From NCBI GenBank assembly GCA_963764215.1, contig CAVXRS010000008.1, positions 62,001 to 126,000 on the forward strand: DNA of 64,000 bases. The letters are read 5' to 3'. Positions within the stretch are counted from its first letter, which is position 1. Every line of letters begins with the position of its first letter. Under the pieces are notes generated by a model. It searched no databases. It worked only from the letters and a program-made list of their open reading frames with translations, and was not told where the DNA came from. A program made the position numbers and the translations under genes. The stretch comes from JAFDWI01 sp963764215. GTDB lineage: Bacteria; Actinomycetota; Acidimicrobiia; Acidimicrobiales; Iamiaceae. Of this stretch, positions 1 through 8,077 are shown piece by piece.

Positions 1-64
1 CGCTGCGGTCGAGTTGTTGTTCCTCCAGTGTATGCCCGTCCGGACGGTTGCCGGACTGGTCGGT

Positions 65-1127
65 TCAGCCGGCCACCCGCTCGTAGAAGGCGACGATCCG
101 GTCGCACATGTCCGCGACCGTCGGCCAGTCGTCGGCGAGATGCGGTCGGGTCTCGGGGTGCAGGCCCTGGCGGACGATCACCTCGGCGAGTCCTTCGATG
201 TCTCCCCGCTCCACGAGGGAGTCGGGTGGGAGCAACTCGGGGTTGCCACCGACCGCGGTCGCCACCACGCCGCACTCGGACGCAAGGGCTTCGAGCAGCG
301 TGTAGCTGCAGTTCTCGAAGACCGAGGGCATGGCCACCACGTCGAGGCGTTCGAGCATGTCCGGTGCGGGAACATAGCCCGGAAAGTCCACGACATCGTC
401 GAGGCCCAACTGTCGGGTCCGGGCCATCAGGAACTCCTTGGAGACCCCTTCCCCGGCGAGGGTCAGGCGGGCTTCGGGATGGGCTTTCACGATGATGGCG
501 AACGCGTCGATCAGCGCACCGAGATCCTTCTCGGGGGCAAGGCGGCACACCGCACCGATCCGCAGCCCCGGTGCCGCCGGACGGTCGGGATCCGGCAAAC
601 GGTCCATGCCGTTGGGGATGACCTCGGAGGGCATCGACGCCCGTGGATGCCACTTGGTCCGCACCGCCTCGAGCGTGGCACGGGAGACGGCGATCATCCC
701 GTCGACCCGGTACTGGCCGCGCGCGGTGCACTGCGGCCATCACCTGGGACATGACCTGGGATCCGTGGTGGACGACGTCGATGGTCGCGATGCCGTGTTC
801 GGTCGCGATCAGGCGTGCGCCCCGACCGGGTCCGACGATGGCCGCGACCACATCGGCGTAGGCGAGATGGGTGTGGACGACCTCGGGTCGGATCTCCCGA
901 ATCGCCCGGCGCAGCGTCGACACCGACGGCACGCGTCCGGACTCCCGGCCGAAAGGACCGGTGAAAACCTCGATACCGCGTGCTCGCGCCGCCTCCGCGA
1001 GCGGACCGGGGGCACAGAGCACCACGAGATCCCAACCGGGAAGCCCATTGCCGCCCGCGTCGAGCACGTGCCGGGCGACGCCCGCGAGGTTGGAGACCGG
1101 GATGGCCCAGAGTGCAGTCGGGTTCAC
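65..1127 (-). CDS. GT4-family glycosyltransferase (one frameshift)
   Basis: Retaining GT-B glycosyltransferase that probably transfers a sugar from a nucleotide donor to an envelope glycan or lipid; the acceptor cannot be told. The N-terminal half (1127 down to about 720) has the typical start (WAIPVSNLAGVARHVLDAGG) and an HTHLAYADVVAA segment. The C-terminal half (697 down to 65) holds the donor-binding Rossmann domain with VIPNGMD, CRLAPEK and the EX7E motif (FENCSYTLLEA). The halves lie in different frames and join near 715-725 in a GCGCGCGC stretch, so a one-base error or a real frameshift sits there. The full product would be about 354 residues, normal for GT4. GTG at 1127 overlaps the upstream stop (GTGA), so the two genes are translationally coupled. 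Family is confident, substrate unknown. Confidence 0.8.
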
Positions 1128-2792
1128 GTGCCTCCGGTTGTGATCTGCACCGGCGTCTCCGAGCCTCCCGTCTCGTCGGTCGCGTCGTCGCCGATCGACC
1201 GGCAGCGCAGTTCGTGACCCCGCGAGGTGAGACACCTTCCGGTGGTCAGGTCCCACTGCCAGCCGTGCATCTGACAGGTGAGAGTCGCGTCGTCCACCAC
1301 CCCGAAATGAGCCAGCTCGGCCTTGAGGTGGGGGCAACGACGTTGCACCGCCCACCCGTCGATCACGGTCTCGGCATCATCGTGATCCTGTTCCGCGTAC
1401 CACCCTTCGGCGTACTCGAGCCGCTCGGCGGACAGACACTTGAAGAACGCGTACAGGTACTCGTTGTAGGGCCCTGCTCGATGGGCGTCGAAACGCATCG
1501 AGAGGAACAGCGTGTTCTCCCAGTCGACCTCGTGGTTGGCGATGAGGCGCTCGACGATGGGTCGGGCGACCCTGAATGCGGTACCGACACTTCTCGCCCT
1601 CGGCCGGGCGGCGGACCCGGCGGGCGGGCAGGTCGATGACCACGGATTCGTCGTCGCGGCGCGGGTCGCCGTCGGGGGCATCAGGGTCGCCGGTGATCGT
1701 GAACTCGACCGGATAGCCGATCCCCACGACGAACTTCGTCGACAACTCGAGCAACGGCTCGAACCATGTCCTCAGCTCGGCGAAGACGTCGACGTCGGGG
1801 TCGGCCCAGGTGGCCTTCTCCCGGGCGATCCGCCCGGCCTGACGTTCCGCGTATGCCTGAAGGTACGTCCGCTTGTCGGTGAAGATCGCGTCGACCTCGG
1901 CCTGGGGTATCGGGTGGCTCACGGTGCAGGTCGCCTCCGGCCTACCCGAGGCGACGTCGGCGGCGTGGACGTCCGCGGTGCTGCCCGGGATGAGCAACCG
2001 GGCCTTGTCGTAGCCGTGTTCGGCGAGGTAGTCGCAGAACACGGTCGCATCGGGGAACACGTTGGCCGGGTCCCGATCGAAATCGTTGTACTCGAAGAGC
2101 GCCGCATCGAGAAAGCACGGCGGGCCAGACGTGGGAAACACGAACGACGGGGAAAGTCCCTCGACATAGCGCAGCGCGCGGGCCATCCCGTTCTCCCGCT
2201 TCTCGACCTTGGCCTTGTGCATGGTCTTGGCCGGGAAGTCGTAGACCATCGGATACCACACCGCCCCCGAGAACTGCAGGCAGTGGGCGTCGTAGCCGGC
2301 ATCGCCGGCGAACGCGTAGAGCGCGTCGTGGCCCGATGGCCGCGCGTCGTTCTGGTTCAACAGCATCGCCGTGCCGTCGTCGACCGACAGGGCCGAATCG
2401 CCCAGCGCCCCGTCGTTCGGGGAGTTCACCGCGGTGATCTGGACGCGCATGCCGTCCAACTCGACCGGGGTGTCGTTCGGGAGGCGCTCGAAGCGGTGGA
2501 ATCCCAAGGCGCGCAGGGCGTCCTCGAGCGCAGTCACCTCGAAGTCGGGAAGCAGCACCGTTGCCGACTTGTTGACGTGTCGGACGAGATTCTCGGCGTC
2601 GAAATGGTCGTGGTGGAGGTGCGATACGTACAGGTAGTCGCAGTCGCCCAGTTGCTCCCACGGAAGGCCCGAGTTGTCGGGAAACACGAACCACGACGCG
2701 AAGAATGTCGGATACAGCAGGGGATCGCAAAGGATCGTGCCCCCCGCGGTTTCCAGATACAGGCCGGCGTGACCGGTCGAAGTGACCTTCAT
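1124..2792 (-). CDS. MBL-fold / Rieske [2Fe-2S] protein, NamH/CMAH-like (one frameshift)
   Basis: The N-terminal part is a metallo-beta-lactamase fold with HLHHDH near residue 60. The C-terminal part is a Rieske domain with C-P-H, 17 residues, then C-Q-M-H (the CxH-x17-CxxH cluster ligands). This pairing is found in CMP-Neu5Ac hydroxylases and in mycobacterial NamH, which hydroxylates UDP-N-acetylmuramic acid, so oxygenation of a nucleotide-sugar or peptidoglycan precursor is the best guess. The first frame runs from ATG 2792 to about 1575 and the second from there to 1124. An extra G near 1570-1580 would explain the break, restoring one protein of about 555 residues with VARPIVERLIANHEVDW at the junction. 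It overlaps the GT4 gene by GTGA, suggesting a joint role in modifying a sugar. Confidence 0.72.
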
Positions 2793-2919
2793 CGGGTGCG
2801 CATTCTCCAGTGGATCGGGTCGACCCGGGTTCGACCCACAGGTCGGCGACCAAGCTACCCGATCTTCGTGAACGGTCCGGAGTCCGGGAGGGCCCCCGTC
2901 CCGGCCGGGAGACGCGACC

Positions 2920-2931
2920 TACGCTGGCCCG
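2920..2931 (+). promoter_or_regulatory. Leaderless -10 promoter (TACGCT)
   Basis: TACGCT at 2920-2925 is followed by six bases and then the GTG start at 2932. No Shine-Dalgarno is present, so transcription should begin at or next to the start codon. Confidence 0.55.
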
Positions 2932-3417
2932 GTGACTTTCGCGATGTCCGATGACGATCTCGTGCATCTGCGTCGCTGCATCGAGTTGGCGCGTGAGGCC
3001 CTGGACGCCGGCGACGAGCCGTTCGGCTCACTGGTGGTCGACGCCGGCGGTTCGGTGATCCGTGAAGAGCGCAACCGCACCGGCGAGGGTGACCCGACGG
3101 CGCACCCGGAGCTCGTACTGGCCCGTTGGGCCGCGGCGAACCTGAGCGGGCAGCAGCGGGCGCAGGCCACGGTGTACACGTCCGGTGAGCACTGCCCGAT
3201 GTGCGCCGCCGCGCACGGCTGGGTCGGTCTGGGCACGGTCGTGTACGCCGCTTCGGCGATGCAGCTCGCCAAGTGGCGCGCCGACTTGGAGATCGCACCG
3301 GGCCCGATCGCCGCGCTGCCGATCCGGGCGGTGGTCCCCGGAATCGTGACCCGAGGTCCGGCGCCCGCATTGGAGTCCGAGATGCGGGCACTGCACCGTC
3401 GTCACCTCACCGGTTGA
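2932..3417 (+). CDS. Cytidine/deoxycytidylate deaminase-family nucleoside deaminase
   Basis: Zinc-dependent deaminase of the CDA fold (guanine deaminase / tRNA-adenosine deaminase branch), 161 residues. The zinc and proton-shuttle motif is HPE near residue 58 and the second zinc motif is EHCPMC near residues 86-91, followed by the usual AAAHGWVGLGTVVYAAS. The substrate is probably a free base or nucleoside, because the C-terminus lacks the helices that tRNA-specific TadA normally carries (inference). GTG 2932 is chosen because a -10 hexamer sits six bases before it; ATG 2944 is the alternative. It stands alone between divergent and co-directional genes, with a hairpin downstream. Confidence 0.85.
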   Translation: MTFAMSDDDLVHLRRCIELAREALDAGDEPFGSLVVDAGGSVIREERNRTGEGDPTAHPELVLARWAAANLSGQQRAQATVYTSGEHCPMCAAAHGWVGLGTVVYAASAMQLAKWRADLEIAPGPIAALPIRAVVPGIVTRGPAPALESEMRALHRRHLTG

Positions 3418-3454
3418 AGGCGCACTGACGCCTGGCGGGTCGACCTCGGCACCA

Positions 3455-3478
3455 GCGAGGAGGTTTCGGCCTCCCCGC
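3455..3478 (+). terminator. Hairpin, possible terminator after the deaminase gene
   Basis: GCGAGGAGG and CCTCCCCGC pair with one mismatch around a TTTCGG loop. There is no T-tract, so termination is inferred from position only. Confidence 0.35.
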
Positions 3479-3492
3479 GCCCGCTGAGCGCC

Positions 3493-3506
3493 TACGATGC
3501 CGCGCC
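3493..3506 (+). promoter_or_regulatory. Leaderless -10 promoter (TACGAT)
   Basis: TACGAT lies eight bases before the ATG at 3507, with no ribosome binding site between. Confidence 0.45.
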
Positions 3507-4757
3507 ATGCGTTTCGATCTCCGGTCCGATCAGATCCCAGAAGCGTGGTACAACGCGTTGCCACGTCTGCCCGAAGGGTTGCAGCCACCATTGCACCCGG
3601 GCACCCGAGAACCGGCCGGGCCCGAGGACCTGGCGCCGCTGTTCCCGATGGCGCTCATCGAACAGGAGATGTCCCCCGCGCCGTGGATCGACATACCCGG
3701 CGAGGTGCTCGACATCCTGGCGCTGTGGCGTCCCACCCCGCTCGTGCGGGCGGTCCGGCTCGAGGCCGAACTGGGCACCCCGGCCCGCATCTACTACAAG
3801 GACGAGTCGGTCTCGCCGGCCGGGTCGCACAAACCCAACACCGCGGTGGCCCAGGCCTTCTACAACAAGTCCGAGGGGATCACGAGGATCGCGACGGAGA
3901 CCGGGGCCGGCCAGTGGGGTTCGTCGTTGGCGTTCGCCACTGCGCAGTACGGCATCGAGTGCAAGGTGTACATGGTCCGCACCAGCTTCGAGTCGAAGCC
4001 CTACCGCCGCATTCTCATGGAGACCTGGGGCGCGGAGTGCGTGCCCTCGCCGGTGGACGACCCGTCCAGTCCCGGGTCGCTGGGCATGGCGATCTCCGAT
4101 GCGGTCGCGGATGCCGCAAGTCGCGCCGACACCCACTACTCGCTGGGTTCGGTCCTCAACCACGTCCTGCTGCACCAGACCGTGATCGGCCTGGAGGCCA
4201 AGGAACAGTTGGCGATGGCCGGGGAGACCCGTCCGGATGTGGTGCTGTCCTCCCACGGCGGTGGGTCGAACTTCGCGGGGATCGCGCTCCCGTTCATGGA
4301 AGACGAACAGGTCCGGATGCTGGCCATGGAACCCACGTCGTGCCCCACCCTCACCCAGGGCACCTTCGGCTACGACTTCGGTGACTCGGCCGGGCTCACC
4401 CCGCTGCTGCCCATGCACTCGCTGGGGGCCACCTTCATGCCCCCACCGATCCATGCCGGTGGGCTGCGCTATCACGGCGCCGGGCCGATCGTTTCCGCGC
4501 TGGTCAAATCCGGCCGCGTCGAAGCCGTTGCCACTCCTCAGACCAAGGTCTTCGACGCGGCGGTGCTGTTCGCCCGTACCGAAGGCAAGGTCGCCGCCCC
4601 GGAGACCGCGCATGCGATCCGGGGTGCGATCGACGAAGCGCTGGCCGCCAAGGAGACCGGCGAGGAACGGGTGATCCTGTTCAACTACTCCGGACACGGA
4701 TTCCTGGATCTGGCCGCGTACGACGCGTACAACAATGGTGAATTGATCGACGAGTAG
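3507..4757 (+). CDS. TrpB2-type pyridoxal-phosphate enzyme (tryptophan synthase beta-like)
   Basis: PLP-dependent fold-type II enzyme, 416 residues, the length expected for the TrpB2 branch. The Schiff-base lysine is in GSHKPNTA (about residue 111), preceded by LWRPTPLVRA. A glycine-rich phosphate loop follows (SSHGGGSNF near 249-257), and the C-terminus has FNYSGHGFLDL, typical of TrpB2. Family members condense indole with serine to tryptophan, often without TrpA. No other trp gene is nearby, so salvage of indole or a related beta-replacement is as likely as de novo synthesis. It is a monocistronic gene with a leaderless promoter. Confidence 0.9.
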   Translation: MRFDLRSDQIPEAWYNALPRLPEGLQPPLHPGTREPAGPEDLAPLFPMALIEQEMSPAPWIDIPGEVLDILALWRPTPLVRAVRLEAELGTPARIYYKDESVSPAGSHKPNTAVAQAFYNKSEGITRIATETGAGQWGSSLAFATAQYGIECKVYMVRTSFESKPYRRILMETWGAECVPSPVDDPSSPGSLGMAISDAVADAASRADTHYSLGSVLNHVLLHQTVIGLEAKEQLAMAGETRPDVVLSSHGGGSNFAGIALPFMEDEQVRMLAMEPTSCPTLTQGTFGYDFGDSAGLTPLLPMHSLGATFMPPPIHAGGLRYHGAGPIVSALVKSGRVEAVATPQTKVFDAAVLFARTEGKVAAPETAHAIRGAIDEALAAKETGEERVILFNYSGHGFLDLAAYDAYNNGELIDE

Positions 4758-4871
4758 CCCGGTGGCGCGCTCGTCGATGGGGGTGACGTTCCCAATCGCT
4801 GCAACCCCGTGCACGCACGAAGGTCCACGCACGCGTCGTCGTGTCAGCGCCGAGTGTCGACAGGCTGAGTC

Positions 4872-6632
4872 GTGACGGGGCGTGAGGGCAACCGGTCTTT
4901 GCGATGGGTCGTGCCCTACGTGGGGCTGTTGTTGTTGGCCGTGGGCCTGCGACTGTGGATGCCGGGTCCGGTGGACATCACGAGCGATGAACCGAGATGG
5001 CTGACGCGCTCGGAGCTGTTCACCCATTCCGTCGAGCGCAAGAACGTGACCGACCCGCACCCGTGGGGCGCGGGCTTCACGATGCCGGGGGTGACGACGC
5101 TGTGGGCGGGTACCGCGGGACGCATCGGCACCCGCATCGGTCACCGGCTCGGCCTGAACGGTCCGATCACCGCGCAGCCGGACGATTCAGCCGCGCTGCT
5201 GCGCTGGAGCAGGGCGATGGTGGCGCTGTTCGTGTCCCTGGGTGTGGTGGTCTCGACCTGGGTGGCGACCAGGGTGGTGGGGCGCTTTGCCGCGTTCACG
5301 TTCGGCGTGTTGCTCGCCGTGGAGCCGTGGTTCGTGGGCCATGGGTTCGTGTTGCACACCGACGCGATGGTGACGACGTTCGGATTCCTGTCGGTCCTGG
5401 CCATGGTGGCGGCGTGCAAGCCGACGGTGGAGGGGGCCCCGGGCTGGGGAGCGCGCTGGCGACGAAGGGGAATCGATCCGGTCATGGTGGGTGTCTCCTC
5501 GGTCGCGGGGGCCTTGGCGGTGTTGACCAAGATGAACGGGTTGGCCTTCGTCATACCCGGCGTCGCGCTGGTGCTCGGTTGGTACGGCCTGTTGCGGGTG
5601 GCGGGTACCCGAGCCGACGAACGCTGGAGCGTGGCCCGCCTGTACCTGGGGATCGGCTTGTCGTGGTTGGTCGGAGCCGGCGTCGTGGCCTTCGTGCTGT
5701 GGCCGGCACTGTGGTTCCAGCCGGCCAAGTCGCTCCACTACCTGTGGCAATCGCTTTCGGGGAGTCAGGCGCCATCCACCCAGTTCTTTCTCGGCCACAT
5801 CGTCCAGGACCCCGGCGTTGCGTTCTATCCGGTCACGTTCGTGTTCCGGCTCTCCCCCTGGTTGCTCGTCGGCGCCTGCGCGGTGGTCGTCACCGGTCTG
5901 GTGACGTTGTTCGCAAGGCTGACCGGACGTCGGACCTGGTTGGCCCGTCTACCCGAACAGCCGTGGATCGTGGTCGTGGCGGCGGTGCCGTACGCGGTGT
6001 CGATCATGTTCTACGGCCGTCACTACGACCGGTACGCAATGCCGCTCCTTCCGGTGGTGGCGTTGTGCGTGGCGGTGCTGGTCGCGTCGTGCGCGGGTGC
6101 GCTGGGAACGTGGTGGGCGAAACGGCACGAGTTCCGGCTCGTCCCGGCGCTGGCGGTGCTGGTGGTCGTCGCCATGAGCGCGTACGTAGCCTCCCAAGCT
6201 CCCTATGAGATCTCCTATGTCGATCCGATGCTCGGTGGCCAGACGACCGCACAGCACGTCATGTTGCTCGGATGGGGCGAAGGAGGTTCGCACCTCGGCC
6301 GGGTGATCGCCGACCGCGAAGCAGGCCGCTGCAACCAGGTACGGGTCGCGGGGTTGTACAGCGGGCTCCAGGTCCCCTGCGGCGTTCGCTCCGACTACCT
6401 GGGCCTTCGGCGAGGTGACTACTTCGCCGTGGCTCTGTACAACGCCCAGCGTGGCACCACGGCCGCACAGATCGGGAAGTCCTTCGGTCTGCGCTTTCGC
6501 AAGGTGGCCGCGACGACGATCCACGGAGTGGACTACTTCGACCTCTACGAGGTCACCGGCGTCGACCGGGCCGGCGCCGCGCCGCAACGTCCCTCGAGCG
6601 CGGCGACGGGTCAGGGTCCGACATCGGGGTAG
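4872..6632 (+). CDS. GT39/ArnT-like membrane glycosyltransferase
   Basis: Integral membrane GT-C glycosyltransferase of 586 residues. The first transmembrane helix (about residues 13-30) is followed by the acidic pair D39-E40 in ITSDEPRW, the signature of GT39/GT83 enzymes that use polyprenyl-phosphate sugars. About ten further hydrophobic segments follow, with a conserved FYGRHYDRYAMPLLP segment between helices and a soluble C-terminal domain of about 130 residues. It probably mannosylates or glycosylates an exported protein or glycan at the outer face of the membrane. The GTG start at 4872 has no obvious ribosome binding site. The 3' end overlaps the convergent HAD gene by 22 bases. Confidence 0.78.
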   Translation: MTGREGNRSLRWVVPYVGLLLLAVGLRLWMPGPVDITSDEPRWLTRSELFTHSVERKNVTDPHPWGAGFTMPGVTTLWAGTAGRIGTRIGHRLGLNGPITAQPDDSAALLRWSRAMVALFVSLGVVVSTWVATRVVGRFAAFTFGVLLAVEPWFVGHGFVLHTDAMVTTFGFLSVLAMVAACKPTVEGAPGWGARWRRRGIDPVMVGVSSVAGALAVLTKMNGLAFVIPGVALVLGWYGLLRVAGTRADERWSVARLYLGIGLSWLVGAGVVAFVLWPALWFQPAKSLHYLWQSLSGSQAPSTQFFLGHIVQDPGVAFYPVTFVFRLSPWLLVGACAVVVTGLVTLFARLTGRRTWLARLPEQPWIVVVAAVPYAVSIMFYGRHYDRYAMPLLPVVALCVAVLVASCAGALGTWWAKRHEFRLVPALAVLVVVAMSAYVASQAPYEISYVDPMLGGQTTAQHVMLLGWGEGGSHLGRVIADREAGRCNQVRVAGLYSGLQVPCGVRSDYLGLRRGDYFAVALYNAQRGTTAAQIGKSFGLRFRKVAATTIHGVDYFDLYEVTGVDRAGAAPQRPSSAATGQGPTSG

Positions 6633-7309
6633 TCGACCAGTAGTTGCACGAGTTGGGCGGCATCGGAGGCATGGTGGTGGGCTCCGGCGTCGAGCAGCAC
6701 CCGACCGTGACCCGGCCCGCAGTGGCCCGCGGCGGTGAACCCGATCACCGTCATGCCCGCAGCCACGCCGGCGAGGACACCGGGACGCGCGTCCTCGACC
6801 ACCACACAGGCGGCCGGATCGACGCCGAGCTGCGCAGCCGCGTGCAGGAACAGATCCGGCGCAGGCTTGCCGTGGTCCACGAACTCGGCCGAGTAGACGT
6901 GGTCGGTGAAGTAGCCGTCCAGTCCGGTGACCGACAACTTGCGTTCGATGCTGTCGGGAGTGCTGGACGACGCCACCGCCATCGGGACCTGCCGGGCGAC
7001 CAAGCCCTCCAGCACCGGCACGATTCCCGGGACCGCCCGGCCATCGGTGGCGAAGCGCGCGGCGACCAGCTCGGCGCGTTGCGTCCAGAACGTCTCGGGC
7101 AGATCGGCCTCCCAACCGGTGCGCAACGCCTCGATCATCGACGCTTCGGACAGCCCGACGAAGTGCTCGTAGATCTCGGTGGTGGTGATCGACACGCCGT
7201 GGGCAGCGAGGAGGTCCACCTCGACGAGCGCCGAGATCACCTCGGAGTCGACCAGCACCCCGTCCATGTCGAAGATCACCGCTCCGAGCGGGGTACCTAC
7301 CGAGTTCAT
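6611..7309 (-). CDS. HAD-superfamily phosphatase (beta-phosphoglucomutase/Gph-like)
   Basis: HAD hydrolase of 232 residues. Motif I is FDMDGVLVDSE with catalytic Asp14 and Asp16, motif II is VASSSTP, the lysine of motif III is in GKPAPDLF, and motif IV is VVEDARPG. The cap is the alpha-helical C1 type placed after motif I, as in beta-phosphoglucomutases and phosphoglycolate-like phosphatases, so a small phosphorylated metabolite is the likely substrate. The ATG at 7309 is supported by the tight N-terminus ahead of motif I and by an AGTATT-like hexamer about seven bases upstream. It is divergent from the second HAD gene and overlaps the GT39 gene end by 22 bases. Confidence 0.86.
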   Translation of the reverse strand: MNSVGTPLGAVIFDMDGVLVDSEVISALVEVDLLAAHGVSITTTEIYEHFVGLSEASMIEALRTGWEADLPETFWTQRAELVAARFATDGRAVPGIVPVLEGLVARQVPMAVASSSTPDSIERKLSVTGLDGYFTDHVYSAEFVDHGKPAPDLFLHAAAQLGVDPAACVVVEDARPGVLAGVAAGMTVIGFTAAGHCGPGHGRVLLDAGAHHHASDAAQLVQLLVDYPDVGP

Positions 7310-7342
7310 GGCAGCAATACTGCTGCATCCGCATCGCCGCCC

Positions 7343-8077
7343 GTGACGTCGGCGATCGCCGGGCCCGGCCCGCCGGCGGTCGCCTGCTACCGTCCGCGGA
7401 TCGCGTCTGCACCGGCCTCCACCACGGAACTCGTGATCTGGGATTTCGACGGCACGATCGCCGACACCCACGGGGTCATCGTGCATGCCTTCGAAGCGGC
7501 CTTCGCCCGCCACGGTCTGGCCGACTTCGACGCCGAGGCGGCCCGCGGTTCGATCGGGCTGCCCCTCGCCCAGGCCTTCGAGGTGCTGCTCGGCCCGCTG
7601 ACGCCGGAACGTCGGGCTCGATTGGTGGCCGACTACCGCGCCGCGTTCGACGTGTTCGCCCCGACCGAGGCGACGATGTTCGCCGGGATGGGCGATCTGC
7701 TCGCCGCGCTGGCGCGCGACGGGGTGACCCAGGCGATCACCACCAGCCGGGGGCGGGCCAGTCTGGAGCCGATGCTGGCCCGTTTCGGGATCGCCGAACG
7801 GTTCGCCGCCGTCATCACCGACGGCGACGTCGCCCATCCCAAGCCGCACCCGGCGATGGTCCACGAGGTCGTGTCGCGGACCGGATCGAACGTCGAGCGT
7901 GCCATGGTCATCGGCGACACCGGGTTCGACATCGAGATGGGCCGCCGGGCCGGAGCGCGCACCTGCGGGGTGACCTGGGGCAATCAGACCCGCGCTGATC
8001 TGGCTGCCCAAGGCGTCGACCACATCGTCGACACGGTTGACGATCTGGCGTCGACGATCGCCGTGTTCACGGGCTGA
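7343..8077 (+). CDS. HAD-superfamily phosphatase (phosphoglycolate phosphatase-like)
   Basis: HAD hydrolase with motif I IWDFDGTIADTH, motif II ITTSRG, motif III lysine in HPKPHPAMV and motif IV MVIGDTGFDIEMG, followed by the GVTWGNQ loop common in Gph-like enzymes. The helical cap lies between motifs I and II. The start is uncertain: GTG 7343 gives a 30-residue leader before the fold, while GTG 7433 would begin directly at VIWDFDGT and has a purine-rich stretch before it. Other in-frame starts are absent. The 3' end overlaps glnD by 11 bases on the opposite strand. Two divergent HAD genes of similar type suggest paralogous metabolite repair or glycolate phosphatases. Confidence 0.82.
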   Translation: MTSAIAGPGPPAVACYRPRIASAPASTTELVIWDFDGTIADTHGVIVHAFEAAFARHGLADFDAEAARGSIGLPLAQAFEVLLGPLTPERRARLVADYRAAFDVFAPTEATMFAGMGDLLAALARDGVTQAITTSRGRASLEPMLARFGIAERFAAVITDGDVAHPKPHPAMVHEVVSRTGSNVERAMVIGDTGFDIEMGRRAGARTCGVTWGNQTRADLAAQGVDHIVDTVDDLASTIAVFTG

